DNA of 64,000 nucleotides from JANRIC01 sp033765345 (GTDB lineage: Bacteria; Bacteroidota; Bacteroidia; Cytophagales; Microscillaceae). The stretch covers positions 6,562 through 70,561 of the forward strand of contig JANRIC010000120.1 of the NCBI GenBank assembly GCA_033765345.1. Reading direction: 5' to 3'. This document shows, in pieces, positions 16,645 to 24,557 of the stretch. Position numbers and translations under genes: made by a program. Each line of letters starts with the position of its first letter. Positions within the stretch are counted from its first letter, which is position 1. The notes under the pieces were generated by a model, which made no database searches, was not told the DNA's origin, and saw nothing but the letters and a program-made list of their open reading frames with translations.

Positions 16645-17724
16645 ATGATGTTAATGATTGCTACCGGCAAAGGACTGGTAATTTATCGCAGAAAAGCTAA
16701 AAATTGGGCATTTGATCAGGTTCATTTCCTGGGCATGCCAGTTTCGGTTGTGCAGCTAGACCCACACAATCAAACCTGGTGGGTTTGCCTCGATCACAAA
16801 CATTGGGGACCCAAAATTCATTATTCAGCCGATCAAGGACGTACCTGGACAGAAGTACGTGCCCCCAAATATCCCGCTCATACAGAGATCAAAGCCGGAG
16901 TACCAGCGACTTTGCGCTATCTCTGGACTATGGGCATCAGCCATGCCCACCAACCCAAAGCCATATACTTGGGTACAGAGCCAGGTGGTTTGTTTCAGAG
17001 TGTGGATCAGGGCGAAAACTTCGAGTTGATTGAGAGCCTTTGGAATCACCCTTCTCGTGAAAAACACTGGTTTGGCGGAGGGCGCAACCACGCCGGAATA
17101 CATTCTATTGTGATTGATCCCAGAGATCACCAACATATCTATATCGGTGTCAGTTGTGCGGGCGTATTCGAGACGCATGACGGAGGACAAAGCTGGGCGG
17201 CCTGCAATCAAGGACTCCGAGCAGATTTTTTGCCCAATCCCTTTGTAGAAGTAGGGCACGACCCGCATTTGCTGTTGATGTGTCCGACAAAGCCGGATAT
17301 TCTTTGGCAACAAAATCATTGTGGGGTGTTTCGCTCCGAAGATGCCGGAAAACACTGGATAGAAGTCACCGACCCCGAAAGAGCCACCGGATACGGCTTC
17401 TGCCTGGCTATCGATGAGCAAGACCCCGACCAAGCTTGGGTAATCCCCGTGACAAGTGATGACAAAAGAGTAGCCGTCAATCAAGCATTGGCTGTATTTC
17501 ATACCTACGATGCCGGGAAAACCTGGACTGACTACCGCGAAGGACTACCGCAAGCTGGGTGTTTTGATATTGTACTGCGCCACGCCCTCGACAAAAAGGG
17601 AAATATCATGGTCTTTGGTACGTCTACAGGGAATTTGTTCGGTTCAGAAGATTATGGGAAAACCTGGCAGGCTTTGAATCATTATTTGCCGGATATCTAC
17701 GCCCTGAAACTGATAGAAGATTGA
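16645..17724 (+). CDS. BNR/Asp-box repeat beta-propeller protein
   Basis: A 359-residue protein without a clear signal peptide, so probably cytoplasmic. Repeated Asp-box motifs (S-x-D-x-G-x-x-W type: SADQGRTW, SVDQGENF, THDGGQSW, SEDAGKHW, TYDAGKTW, SEDYGKTW) mark a sialidase/Vps10-like beta-propeller. The catalytic sialidase arginine triad is not evident, so an enzymatic role is unproven. It follows the MoaD-like gene. Several ATGs cluster at the start (M-M-L-M), so the exact start is uncertain by three codons. Confidence 0.8.
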   Translation: MMLMIATGKGLVIYRRKAKNWAFDQVHFLGMPVSVVQLDPHNQTWWVCLDHKHWGPKIHYSADQGRTWTEVRAPKYPAHTEIKAGVPATLRYLWTMGISHAHQPKAIYLGTEPGGLFQSVDQGENFELIESLWNHPSREKHWFGGGRNHAGIHSIVIDPRDHQHIYIGVSCAGVFETHDGGQSWAACNQGLRADFLPNPFVEVGHDPHLLLMCPTKPDILWQQNHCGVFRSEDAGKHWIEVTDPERATGYGFCLAIDEQDPDQAWVIPVTSDDKRVAVNQALAVFHTYDAGKTWTDYREGLPQAGCFDIVLRHALDKKGNIMVFGTSTGNLFGSEDYGKTWQALNHYLPDIYALKLIED

Positions 17725-17764
17725 AAATAGGGGTATCCTCGGGTTTCGTTTAGTCAGGATTTTG

Positions 17765-18027
17765 TAGCATCGGCGGCTCGCCGATGCTGTAAAAAGCGTG
17801 GCAATCCTAGAGCTTAGTCTCACCTAAACCGGGATTGCTTCAGCGTTCCGCTTTCGCAATGACAGTTCTATAATTTTTAATGGTCATTGCGAGCCTCGCA
17901 GAGGCGTGGCAATCCCGGCCAACTATGGAACTAAGTCTCACCTAAACCGGGATTGCTTCAGCGTGTCGCTTTCGCAATGACAGTGCTATAATTTTAATAT
18001 GGCATCGGCGAGCCGCCGATGCTACCA
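17765..18027. repeat. REP-like palindromes and an internal direct repeat
   Basis: The 400-bp gap between the BNR gene and the next gene is filled with repeats. Two short palindromes built on GCATCGGCG-GCTCGCCGATGC flank a duplicated unit: GTGGCAATCC, then GTCTCACCTAAACCGGGATT and GCTTTCGCAATGACAGT, occurring at about 17798-17873 and 17908-17985. A TTGCGAGCCTCGCAGAGGCG palindrome stands between. Related pieces recur at 20.1, 20.2 and 24.2-24.5 kb. No gene is seen. Confidence 0.75.
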
Positions 18028-18046
18028 AGGGATCACAAAAACAGAA

Positions 18047-18071
18047 AAGCCCAAGAGATGATCTCGGGCTT
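18047..18071 (-). terminator. Intrinsic terminator of the helical-protein gene
   Basis: Stem AAGCCC(G)AGA paired with TCT(T)GGGCTT and followed on the minus strand by TTCTGTTTTTG, 54 bp past the stop of the gene at 18125. Confidence 0.55.
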
Positions 18072-18124
18072 CTTATTATGAGAAATAGACATAGAGTTTT
18101 TACGGCGTATTCATCTTGCGAGGC

Positions 18125-18865
18125 TTATGCCTGCTCAGGTGTAGGCATATTTTTACCCAGGTCATATCGGGTTTTGCGGCTTCGGGCGGTACTCATGCTC
18201 TGTACGATGGCTTCGTTGACCTGAGCCAGTACAGGCTTCAGTTCGGGAGCTTCGCCGCCTTCCTCGGCGAGTTCAAGCATATCCAGCAGTTTATTCAGTC
18301 GGTTACCCAACACAAACTTTTGCTCCTGGGCTTGGGCAGAGATTTTGAAAGACTGCTCTGTGTTACGTTCCTTTACTAGAGACTCAAAAGCCTCATTTTC
18401 CTGCTTCATCGTTTCTAGCCAAAAGTCGGCGTGCATATTCTGAAGGATTTTCAGGTTTTCGGGTAGCTCCAGGTCGGCGATGAGCATTTTCATCTTGGCC
18501 GTCTGAATGGAATAACCTTCCCGGTGTAGGCGTGTACCGTATTTGCGAAAGATCGCCAGTAGCTTTTCGGCAAGGGCACTTGGCTCGTCCTCTAGGTGAT
18601 GGGTATAAGCCTCGATGGCGGTGCGTAGCCCTATAAAAGCTTTGTCACGGCGTTTGTCCCTTTCCTGTACAGAAAGAGTAAGCGCACTGGCTTTGTCGCG
18701 GGTCAAGGCTGCATTCAGGGCATCGATATCCCCTTGCAGCAAGCGCAGCGCACTTTCTACATAAGCATTGTTGAGTTTGACCTCCTGAATTAATTTTTGA
18801 ATGCGTGAGGCAAGTGTCATGAGTTCTTCTGCTTCCAGCAGAGAGGTTGAAATGTTCTCGATCAT
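18125..18865 (-). CDS. All-helical protein of unknown function (possibly DUF6261-like)
   Basis: A 246-residue, Leu/Ala/Glu/Lys-rich protein with no signal peptide or membrane segment, predicted to be almost wholly alpha-helical with coiled-coil character. It resembles uncharacterised Bacteroidota proteins that I associate with DUF6261, but this needs a profile search. It borders the DGR-target/ROCO island and is transcribed away from it. Such genes are often multicopy in Bacteroidota. No enzymatic motif is visible. Confidence 0.55.
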   Translation of the reverse strand: MIENISTSLLEAEELMTLASRIQKLIQEVKLNNAYVESALRLLQGDIDALNAALTRDKASALTLSVQERDKRRDKAFIGLRTAIEAYTHHLEDEPSALAEKLLAIFRKYGTRLHREGYSIQTAKMKMLIADLELPENLKILQNMHADFWLETMKQENEAFESLVKERNTEQSFKISAQAQEQKFVLGNRLNKLLDMLELAEEGGEAPELKPVLAQVNEAIVQSMSTARSRKTRYDLGKNMPTPEQA

Positions 18866-19146
18866 TTGTTTTGAGTTTATGTGATAGATGGTGTATAGAT
18901 TTTAAACGAAATAAGGGAATAATTAGGGATAAGCCAGGACAAAATTTTTCAAAAATTTTTGGGTTTATACCAGGAATTTATTGCCATAAATGCACGCATA
19001 AGGTGTATATCTCCTAGTTTGTGTGCATAGACCAGGGAAAAAACTTGCTGCTACCCAACGGGAAGAAAAAAATACAAAAAAAAGCTTGCCGCTACCTAAC
19101 GGGAAGAAAAAAATGCAAAAAAAAGCTTCTCCCAACCTGGTGGTTT

Positions 19147-19180
19147 AATCCTATAAGGTCTCTAAAGACCTTATAGGATT
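19147..19180. repeat. Long perfect hairpin ahead of VP1
   Basis: A 15-bp perfect stem (AATCCTATAAGGTCT and its complement) with a 4-nt loop, 74 bp before the VP1 start. A cousin with the same CCTATAAGGT core lies before VP2 at 23361. The rest of 18866-19254 holds a duplicated segment (CTACC(C/T)AACGGGAAG plus A-rich tails at about 19050 and 19092) and no gene. Confidence 0.75.
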
Positions 19181-19254
19181 GATTTAGACAAACCCTTGCC
19201 CAATTTCAAAAAAATCACTTACTTGGGTGTAAATTCAATAAACCCCATACACCT

Positions 19255-19971
19255 ATGCCCGATAATCCCCCAAAATCCTACACCGAGACCGTCAACGGCC
19301 AGTCCTTTGAGATGATCTACATCCAGGGCGGCAGCTTTATGATGGGTGGAGAAAAAAATGATCGTGAAAAACCCATCCACGAAGTCACCCTCAGCGACTA
19401 CTGGCTCGGCCAATACCCCGTGACCCAGGGATTATGGAAAGCCGTGATGGGCGAAAACCCGGCATACTTTCGGGGGGATGCCTTGCCTGTGGAGCGTGTC
19501 TCCTGGGAGGATGCGCTTGTTTTTATTAAAAAACTCAATGCCCTCACGGATAAAAAATACAACCTGCCCAGCGAAGCCCAATGGGAATACGCTGCTCGGG
19601 GTGGCATACATCAGGAGGATCATAGCCTGGAATATGCGGGTAGTAATCAATTGGGGGAGGTAGGATGGTTTAATTATGATCAAGAGGGTAGCTACATGTC
19701 TACTATGTCTCCCGGACTCAAAGCCCCCAATGCCCTGGGCGTATACGATATGAGCGGCAATGTGTGGGAGTGGTGTTTGGATGCGTATGATAGGGACTTT
19801 TATAAAAAACCAGAAGCAAAAAGGCTAAATCCTTTGAATGATAACTATAAACTTAGTTCGAATCGTTGCCTGCGCGGGGGTAGGTGGGGGGCGACAACAA
19901 CTACTGCCAGGTGCGGAACCGCTACGGCTTCAATCCGAGGTACCGCTACGCTAGCGGCGGTTTTCGTTTAG
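19255..19971 (+). CDS. DGR target VP1: FGE-sulfatase (C-type-lectin-fold) protein, C-terminus frameshifted
   Basis: A SUMF1/FGE-sulfatase-fold protein (IQGGSFMMGG, QYPVTQGLWKAVMG, LPSEAQWEYAARGG, VYDMSGNVWEWCLD). This fold is the known scaffold for DGR display. There is no signal peptide, so it is probably cytoplasmic. Residues 203 onward are encoded by VR1. One base is missing in the G run at 19886-19891 relative to the template, so the frame as read ends at 19971 in Thr/Ala-rich sequence. Restoring it would give GDNNYCQVRNRYGFNPR, then an FRLARTL end at 19985 like VP2 and VP3. FGE catalytic cysteines are not evident, so binding rather than catalysis is inferred. Paralogue of VP2. Confidence 0.85.
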   Translation: MPDNPPKSYTETVNGQSFEMIYIQGGSFMMGGEKNDREKPIHEVTLSDYWLGQYPVTQGLWKAVMGENPAYFRGDALPVERVSWEDALVFIKKLNALTDKKYNLPSEAQWEYAARGGIHQEDHSLEYAGSNQLGEVGWFNYDQEGSYMSTMSPGLKAPNALGVYDMSGNVWEWCLDAYDRDFYKKPEAKRLNPLNDNYKLSSNRCLRGGRWGATTTTARCGTATASIRGTATLAAVFV

Positions 19972-19974
19972 CCA
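19861..19974 (+). repeat. Variable repeat VR1 of the DGR
   Basis: A 114-bp segment aligned with the 115-bp template at 58037. It differs at 18 template-adenine positions, by one T-to-G change (AGT to AGG at 19884) and by one deleted base. It keeps the template's AAT at the 5' end and GCC at the 3' end, which VR2 and VR3 do not. Confidence 0.95.
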
Positions 19975-20032
19975 GGACTCTTTAAACTTTGGTTTTTTTA
20001 CCCTTTTACGGCTGTTTGGCTGTTTTGGGGTT

Positions 20033-20061
20033 AGGGGCGTTAGCCCCTCGAAATTTTTTTT
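20033..20061 (+). terminator. Intrinsic terminator after VP1
   Basis: Stem AGGGGC-GTTA-GCCCCT followed by CGAAA and eight T. It is the same element as after VP2. It lies ~50 bp past VR1 and could also serve as the hairpin often found downstream of DGR variable repeats. Confidence 0.75.
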
Positions 20062-20119
20062 GGAGTTTTTGCGAGCCTCGCAGAGGCGTGGCAATATATA
20101 CAAAAACATGTAGAAAACT

Positions 20120-20254
20120 GTCATTCCGAACGATCGTTCGGAATCTTAGCTTTTGCATCAAGAAACGCGTAGATTCCTCCTGCCGTCGGAATGACAGTTC
20201 CAGGTTAAGATTTTGTAAATATGAGGGGGGCATCGGCGGCTCGCCGATGCTACA
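20120..20254. repeat. REP-like repeat, copy 1
   Basis: About 135 bp bounded by GTCATTCCGAACGATCGTTC and a GCATCGGCGGCTCGCCGATGC palindrome, with CTGCCGTCGGAATGACAG between. It lies in the VP1-ROCO gap. Two more copies follow VP2 (24261 and 24418). From VR1 to about 20254 the sequence nearly equals 24115-24395. Confidence 0.85.
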
Positions 20255-20349
20255 AAACGAGCTAAATTTTCCTCTCAAATTCCTGCAAATATCAATTTTT
20301 ATTTTATATTGGCTTCAAAAACAAAAGTTTACGAAAACCGAATAGAATT

Positions 20350-23349
20350 ATGCCAATTCCTTCAGTACAAGCTATAGAAAAGCAATTGGGCACAACGCTC
20401 CTCAAAGCTGCTCCTGACCGTGACCAACTCCGCAGGTCGCGGTACTGCAATAATTACCTGCTGGATGCCGATGATCAGGTCATCGGTCTGCACCTGGGCG
20501 AAGAAATCAAAGGCACACTGGTACTGGGCGAAGCCTTCCGACACCTGCAACTGCTCAAAATCAAATCTCCACAGCTTTGGCAGATCGTCTTTGAAGCAGA
20601 TATGCCCGACCTAGACTTGCTAGACCTCAGCGAATGCGACCTGGAGTCCTTTAGCCTGCCCTCCGGCTTCCAAAGCCTAAAAATCATGATCTTGCACCAT
20701 AACCCAATCCAGAACTTTGAGCTACGTGGAGAGGAACTAGCCGCCCTCGAGATCGTAGACCTAAGCCATACCCCCCTGCCGGAGATTCGCTTGACTTCCA
20801 GGCTTCCCAAACTAGGATATGTCTATGCCTACGGCGGCAAGCTGCAACACTTTGCCGCCGAGCAAAACCTCCCCGAACTACAAGTACTCGAGCTCAGAAA
20901 AAGCCAACTCAAGCAGCTTCGTCTCGAGCACTGCCCTCGTATGGAAAGGCTGGATTTGGAAGACTTGCAGCTTACCGCATTCCCACCAGATTTGATTCAT
21001 AAACTCCCCGCCTTACAGACTTTGGTACTAAAAGGCAATCCGATTGAGAATATTCAAAGAGATATTTTTGATCAAGGAGATGATAAACACGTTTGGGAAG
21101 ATGTCAAAAATCACTTCAAAGCCATCGAGCAAGGGGGAGAAACCATCAACAATGAGGTTAAGGTCATTTTTATCGGTAATGGCAGTGTAGGCAAAACACA
21201 AATTGCCCGTAGATTGGCATTTACAAATGCATTTGAATTTAAGGAAGAACACGAATCTACCCATGCCATTAGCTTGCTTCGACGAAATCTGGATTGTGAT
21301 TTTTTAAGAGAAGGACTTTTGATGAATCTATGGGACTTTGGAGGGCAGGATATTTACCACGCTACACATCGGATGTTTATGCAGACAAGGGCATTGTTTG
21401 TACTGGTATGGGATATTGAAAATGAAAGCATGTCCAGCCATAGCTACAAAGAAAGGGAATATAAAAATGAGAAACTAGGCTATTGGTTAGCTTATGCGAC
21501 CTGTTTCGGGCAGGATAGCCCGGTATTGGTATTACAAAATAAAATAGATACTGATAGAGATGACCATAAACTTATGCCTCCACCCACTCAAAATGAATAT
21601 AAAAAACAATTCCCCATTATAGAAAAATTTCTGGGACTAAGTGCCAAATCAGGAAGAAAATTTTCGGTTTTGGAAGATTATCTGGCTGAGGTATTTGATC
21701 AAAATGATACTTTAAAAAAGGATTTGCTTATCCCCATCGCTGTCCAATGGGTAGCTGTACGAGATCAAATCCGAAAGGAACAAAGCAAGGACGACAAGCA
21801 TAGAGTTAAAAAGATTGATCAGGCTACTTTTGAGTTTTGGTGTAGTCAGGCGAGTGTAAAAGACCAGGCTTCTTCGATTTTGCGCTTCTTGCACAATACC
21901 GGGGTATTGTACTATCGAGAGGGTTTTTTTGAGGATAATATTTTATTAGATCAAGGTTGGGCTATTGAAGGCGTATATCAGATTTTTGACAAAGAAAGTA
22001 AATATTTTGAGCTATTGGAGGAAAGCAAAGGCAAAATCCATTATAAACATTTGTGTAAAATCTGGAAAGAATATACAGACTCAGAGAGGGAATTATTTAT
22101 AGAGTTTATGTTGAATGCAGAGCTTTGTTTTGAAACCACTCCTGAAAAAGATGACTCTAATTACTCAAGAAAAGAACTTAAAGAAAGAAGCTTTATCGTC
22201 CCTCAATTGCTTCATGATCAAAAACCAGCGTATCTGATTGACTCAGACTTTGTAAATAAGCTTACTGAGACTTACGAAATCCCCTATCGATTTCTCCCTG
22301 CGGTATTTATGCATCGCTTTATTGTGCGTGCAAGTGATTTTATTCTGGGCGAAAAAGCGGACTCCATAGAAAAGTATATATGGCAGCAGGGTATGTATAT
22401 TGTTTTAGAAGGGAGGGCTATATTGATTGAAGCTGTATATGGTGAGGAGCAAAAAATTATCATACATCATCAGGCACAAGACCGGAGCTTGGCTCTATCA
22501 ATTGAACAAGAAATCAATGAAATAGCCCAGGAGGGCAATATTAAACTTAAACCTGAAACGCCCGGAAAAGAAGATGCTATTCTTATGGGGGAACGCTATC
22601 TGAGGGGCTTAGAAAAGTACAAAAAAGAAAACAAAGAAAAAAAATCTATGAATCAAAACAACCACCAAAGAGCAGATGATTTAAACAAGGCAATCCGTGA
22701 AGCTTATGAGTTATTGAGCGAACTGGAACAAAGTCACATGTTAAGTTTGAATCCCATAGAAAGGACTCGCTTTAATAAAGACATTCAGAGGCAAAAAGAG
22801 ACTATTGAAAACTATCAAACAGAACTTAAGAAACTTTTGAACCAATCTGATGACATAGGCATAGATATACAAAAGGAAATTTTGGCAGGCATTGATCGCC
22901 TGGAAAAAGGACAAGTAGATTTGAAGCAAGGGCAAGCAAATATCATAGCCCACCTGAGTGAAACCAAGCAGTCTATTTTAAAAAGCATTGATACACAAAA
23001 TCAACAGCTTCTACTTCCTGCCTTGCAAAAAATTACAGAAGAGCAGGCAAATTACGTGACAATAGTAGCCCAAAAGGAAAATGAACTGGCAGAAATCCAA
23101 ACCGAAACCATTGCCGAAGAAATCTGGTATGCCCTGGAAGAATTACAAGAGGGCGATTCCGCCATTATGAAACAACTACAAAGCCTCAAAACCGAAAAAT
23201 GGCAAACCAAGATCAAATTTGGGCTTCCTTTCCTGCTTTCTTTTGAAGCCGAAGTAGGCTTAAATGATCTTTTGAAAAAGACCTGGCAAAAAATCAACAA
23301 AGCCTTACCCCCACAACTCAAATATGGAGGGTTTAAAGAAATTGAATAA
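20350..23349 (+). CDS. ROCO protein: leucine-rich repeats, Roc GTPase, COR domain, coiled coil
   Basis: A 999-residue cytoplasmic protein. Residues ~60-245 are leucine-rich repeats (LDLSECDLESF, LEIVDLSHTPLPEI, LDLEDLQL, LVLKGNPI). The Roc GTPase follows: P-loop GNGSVGKT near 275-282, switch DFGGQD near 329, and NKID near 398. A COR-type dimerisation domain spans about 450-700. The C-terminal ~220 residues are charged coiled coil plus a final hydrophobic helical segment. ROCO proteins act as GTP-controlled signalling switches; LRRK2 is the known eukaryotic example. It lies between two DGR targets, only 56 bp before VP2, so cotranscription with VP2 is likely. That it relays binding by VP1 or VP2 is inference. 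Confidence 0.88.
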   Translation: MPIPSVQAIEKQLGTTLLKAAPDRDQLRRSRYCNNYLLDADDQVIGLHLGEEIKGTLVLGEAFRHLQLLKIKSPQLWQIVFEADMPDLDLLDLSECDLESFSLPSGFQSLKIMILHHNPIQNFELRGEELAALEIVDLSHTPLPEIRLTSRLPKLGYVYAYGGKLQHFAAEQNLPELQVLELRKSQLKQLRLEHCPRMERLDLEDLQLTAFPPDLIHKLPALQTLVLKGNPIENIQRDIFDQGDDKHVWEDVKNHFKAIEQGGETINNEVKVIFIGNGSVGKTQIARRLAFTNAFEFKEEHESTHAISLLRRNLDCDFLREGLLMNLWDFGGQDIYHATHRMFMQTRALFVLVWDIENESMSSHSYKEREYKNEKLGYWLAYATCFGQDSPVLVLQNKIDTDRDDHKLMPPPTQNEYKKQFPIIEKFLGLSAKSGRKFSVLEDYLAEVFDQNDTLKKDLLIPIAVQWVAVRDQIRKEQSKDDKHRVKKIDQATFEFWCSQASVKDQASSILRFLHNTGVLYYREGFFEDNILLDQGWAIEGVYQIFDKESKYFELLEESKGKIHYKHLCKIWKEYTDSERELFIEFMLNAELCFETTPEKDDSNYSRKELKERSFIVPQLLHDQKPAYLIDSDFVNKLTETYEIPYRFLPAVFMHRFIVRASDFILGEKADSIEKYIWQQGMYIVLEGRAILIEAVYGEEQKIIIHHQAQDRSLALSIEQEINEIAQEGNIKLKPETPGKEDAILMGERYLRGLEKYKKENKEKKSMNQNNHQRADDLNKAIREAYELLSELEQSHMLSLNPIERTRFNKDIQRQKETIENYQTELKKLLNQSDDIGIDIQKEILAGIDRLEKGQVDLKQGQANIIAHLSETKQSILKSIDTQNQQLLLPALQKITEEQANYVTIVAQKENELAEIQTETIAEEIWYALEELQEGDSAIMKQLQSLKTEKWQTKIKFGLPFLLSFEAEVGLNDLLKKTWQKINKALPPQLKYGGFKEIE

Positions 23350-23360
23350 CTCTTATACCC

Positions 23361-23392
23361 AACCTATAAGGTTTCCAAAAACCTTATAGGTT
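23361..23392. repeat. Perfect hairpin ahead of VP2
   Basis: A 14-bp perfect stem (AACCTATAAGGTTT and its complement, loop CCAA) fills the gap between the ROCO stop and the VP2 start. It shares the CCTATAAGGT core with the hairpin before VP1. It could terminate ROCO transcription or control VP2 translation. Confidence 0.7.
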
Positions 23393-23405
23393 TAGAATAC
23401 CAACC

Positions 23406-24125
23406 ATGATGCAATCCTACACCGAAACCCTCCCCAACGGCCACTCCTTTGAGATGATCTACATCCAAGGCGGTAGCTTTATGATGGGTGATAATGCACT
23501 TGATGATGCCATAATACATAAAGTCACCCTGAGCGACTACTGGCTGGGTCAATATCCTGTGACCCAGGGATTGTGGAAAGCCGTGATGGGCGAAAACCCG
23601 GCACACTTTCGGGGGGATGCTTTGCCTGTGGAGTCTGTCTCCTGGGAGGATGCACAGGAATTTATAAAAGAACTCAATGCCCTGACCGATAAAAAATACA
23701 ACCTGCCCAGCGAAGCCCAATGGGAATACGCCGCTTGTGGGGGTATTTATCAGGAGGATCATAGCTTGGAATATGCTGGAAGTAATCAATTGGAGGAGGT
23801 AGGATGGTTTGATTATGATCGAGAGGGTAGCTATCAGTCTACCATGCCTCCTGGACTCAAAGCCCCCAATGCCCTGGGCGTATACGATATGAGTGGTAAT
23901 GTATTTGAATGGTGTCTGGATGCGTATAATAAGGACTTTTATAAAAAACCAGAAGCAAAAAGGCTAAATCCTTTGAATAATAACTACGAACTTAGTCCAT
24001 ATCGTTGCCTGCGCGGGGGTAGTTGGGACTTCAACGTCAACAACTGCCAGGTGCGGGACCGCGACAACTACGGTCCGTGGGGCCGCTTCAATTACTACGG
24101 TTTTCGTTTAGTCAGGACTCTTTAA
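23406..24125 (+). CDS. DGR target VP2: FGE-sulfatase (C-type-lectin-fold) protein
   Basis: A 239-residue paralogue of VP1 with the same scaffold (YIQGGSFMMGD, QYPVTQGLWKAVMG, LPSEAQWEYAACGG, VYDMSGNVFEWCLD) and no signal peptide. Residues from ~199 are VR2-encoded and in frame: RCLRGGSW, then a diversified stretch (DFNVNNCQVRDRDNYGP and on), ending GFRLVRTL. The scaffold positions CQVR, CLRGG and GFRL are shared with VP3 and the template. In DGRs of this type the diversified residues form the ligand-binding surface of the C-type lectin fold. It follows the ROCO gene by 56 bp. Confidence 0.93.
   Translation: MMQSYTETLPNGHSFEMIYIQGGSFMMGDNALDDAIIHKVTLSDYWLGQYPVTQGLWKAVMGENPAHFRGDALPVESVSWEDAQEFIKELNALTDKKYNLPSEAQWEYAACGGIYQEDHSLEYAGSNQLEEVGWFDYDREGSYQSTMPPGLKAPNALGVYDMSGNVFEWCLDAYNKDFYKKPEAKRLNPLNNNYELSPYRCLRGGSWDFNVNNCQVRDRDNYGPWGRFNYYGFRLVRTL
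24000..24114 (+). repeat. Variable repeat VR2 of the DGR
   Basis: A 115-bp segment colinear with the template. All 18 differences in the core are at template adenines (A to G or T), affecting 13 codons. The only other change is C to T in the GCC near the 3' border. No stop or frameshift is produced. Confidence 0.97.
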
Positions 24126-24172
24126 ACTTTGGTTTTTTTACCCTTTTACGGCTGTTTGGCTGTTTTGGGGTT

Positions 24173-24202
24173 AGGGGCGTTAGCCCCTCGAAATTTTTTT
24201 TT
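24173..24202 (+). terminator. Intrinsic terminator after VP2
   Basis: Same AGGGGC-GTTA-GCCCCT stem as after VP1, followed by nine T. Confidence 0.75.
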
Positions 24203-24260
24203 AGAGTTTTTGCGAGCCTCGTAGAGGCGCGGCAATATATACAAAAACATGTAGAAAACT

Positions 24261-24551
24261 GTCATTCCGAACGATCGTTCGGAATCTTAGCTTTTGCATC
24301 AAGAAGCACTTAGATTCCTCCTGCCGTCGGAATGACAGTTCCAGGTTAAGATTTTGTAAATATGAGGAGGGCATCGGGCGAGTTGTCGATGCTACAATAT
24401 ACTGCTCATTTTATTCTGTCATTCCGAACGATCGTGAGGAATCTTAGCTTTTGCATCAAGAAGCACTTAGATTCCTCCTGCCGTCGGAATGACAGTTCCA
24501 GGTTAAGATTTTGTAAATATGAGGAGGGCATCGGGCGAGTCGCCGATGTTA
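24261..24551. repeat. REP-like repeat, copies 2 and 3
   Basis: Two ~134-bp copies (24261-24394 and 24418-24551) of the repeat at 20120, in direct orientation, each ending in a GCATCGGGCGAG...GATG palindrome. They fill the 430-bp gap after VP2. No gene is seen. A GCGAGCCTCGTAGAGGCGCG palindrome precedes them at about 24211. Confidence 0.85.
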
Positions 24552-24557
24552 CGCGTA

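Noticed and set aside
16461..16700. A 79-codon Cys/Val-rich open frame
   Set aside because: It runs through the 23-bp tandem repeat, whose unit breaks frame periodicity, and has no plausible product.
19989..20345. A 118-codon frame between VP1 and the ROCO gene
   Set aside because: Made of the terminator and REP-like repeat; the duplicated copy after VP2 does not keep the frame.
19255..24125. VP1/VP2 as true formylglycine-generating enzymes activating sulfatases
   Set aside because: No sulfatase gene is in the window, the catalytic cysteine pair is not evident, and the C-termini are DGR-diversified, so a binding role fits better.
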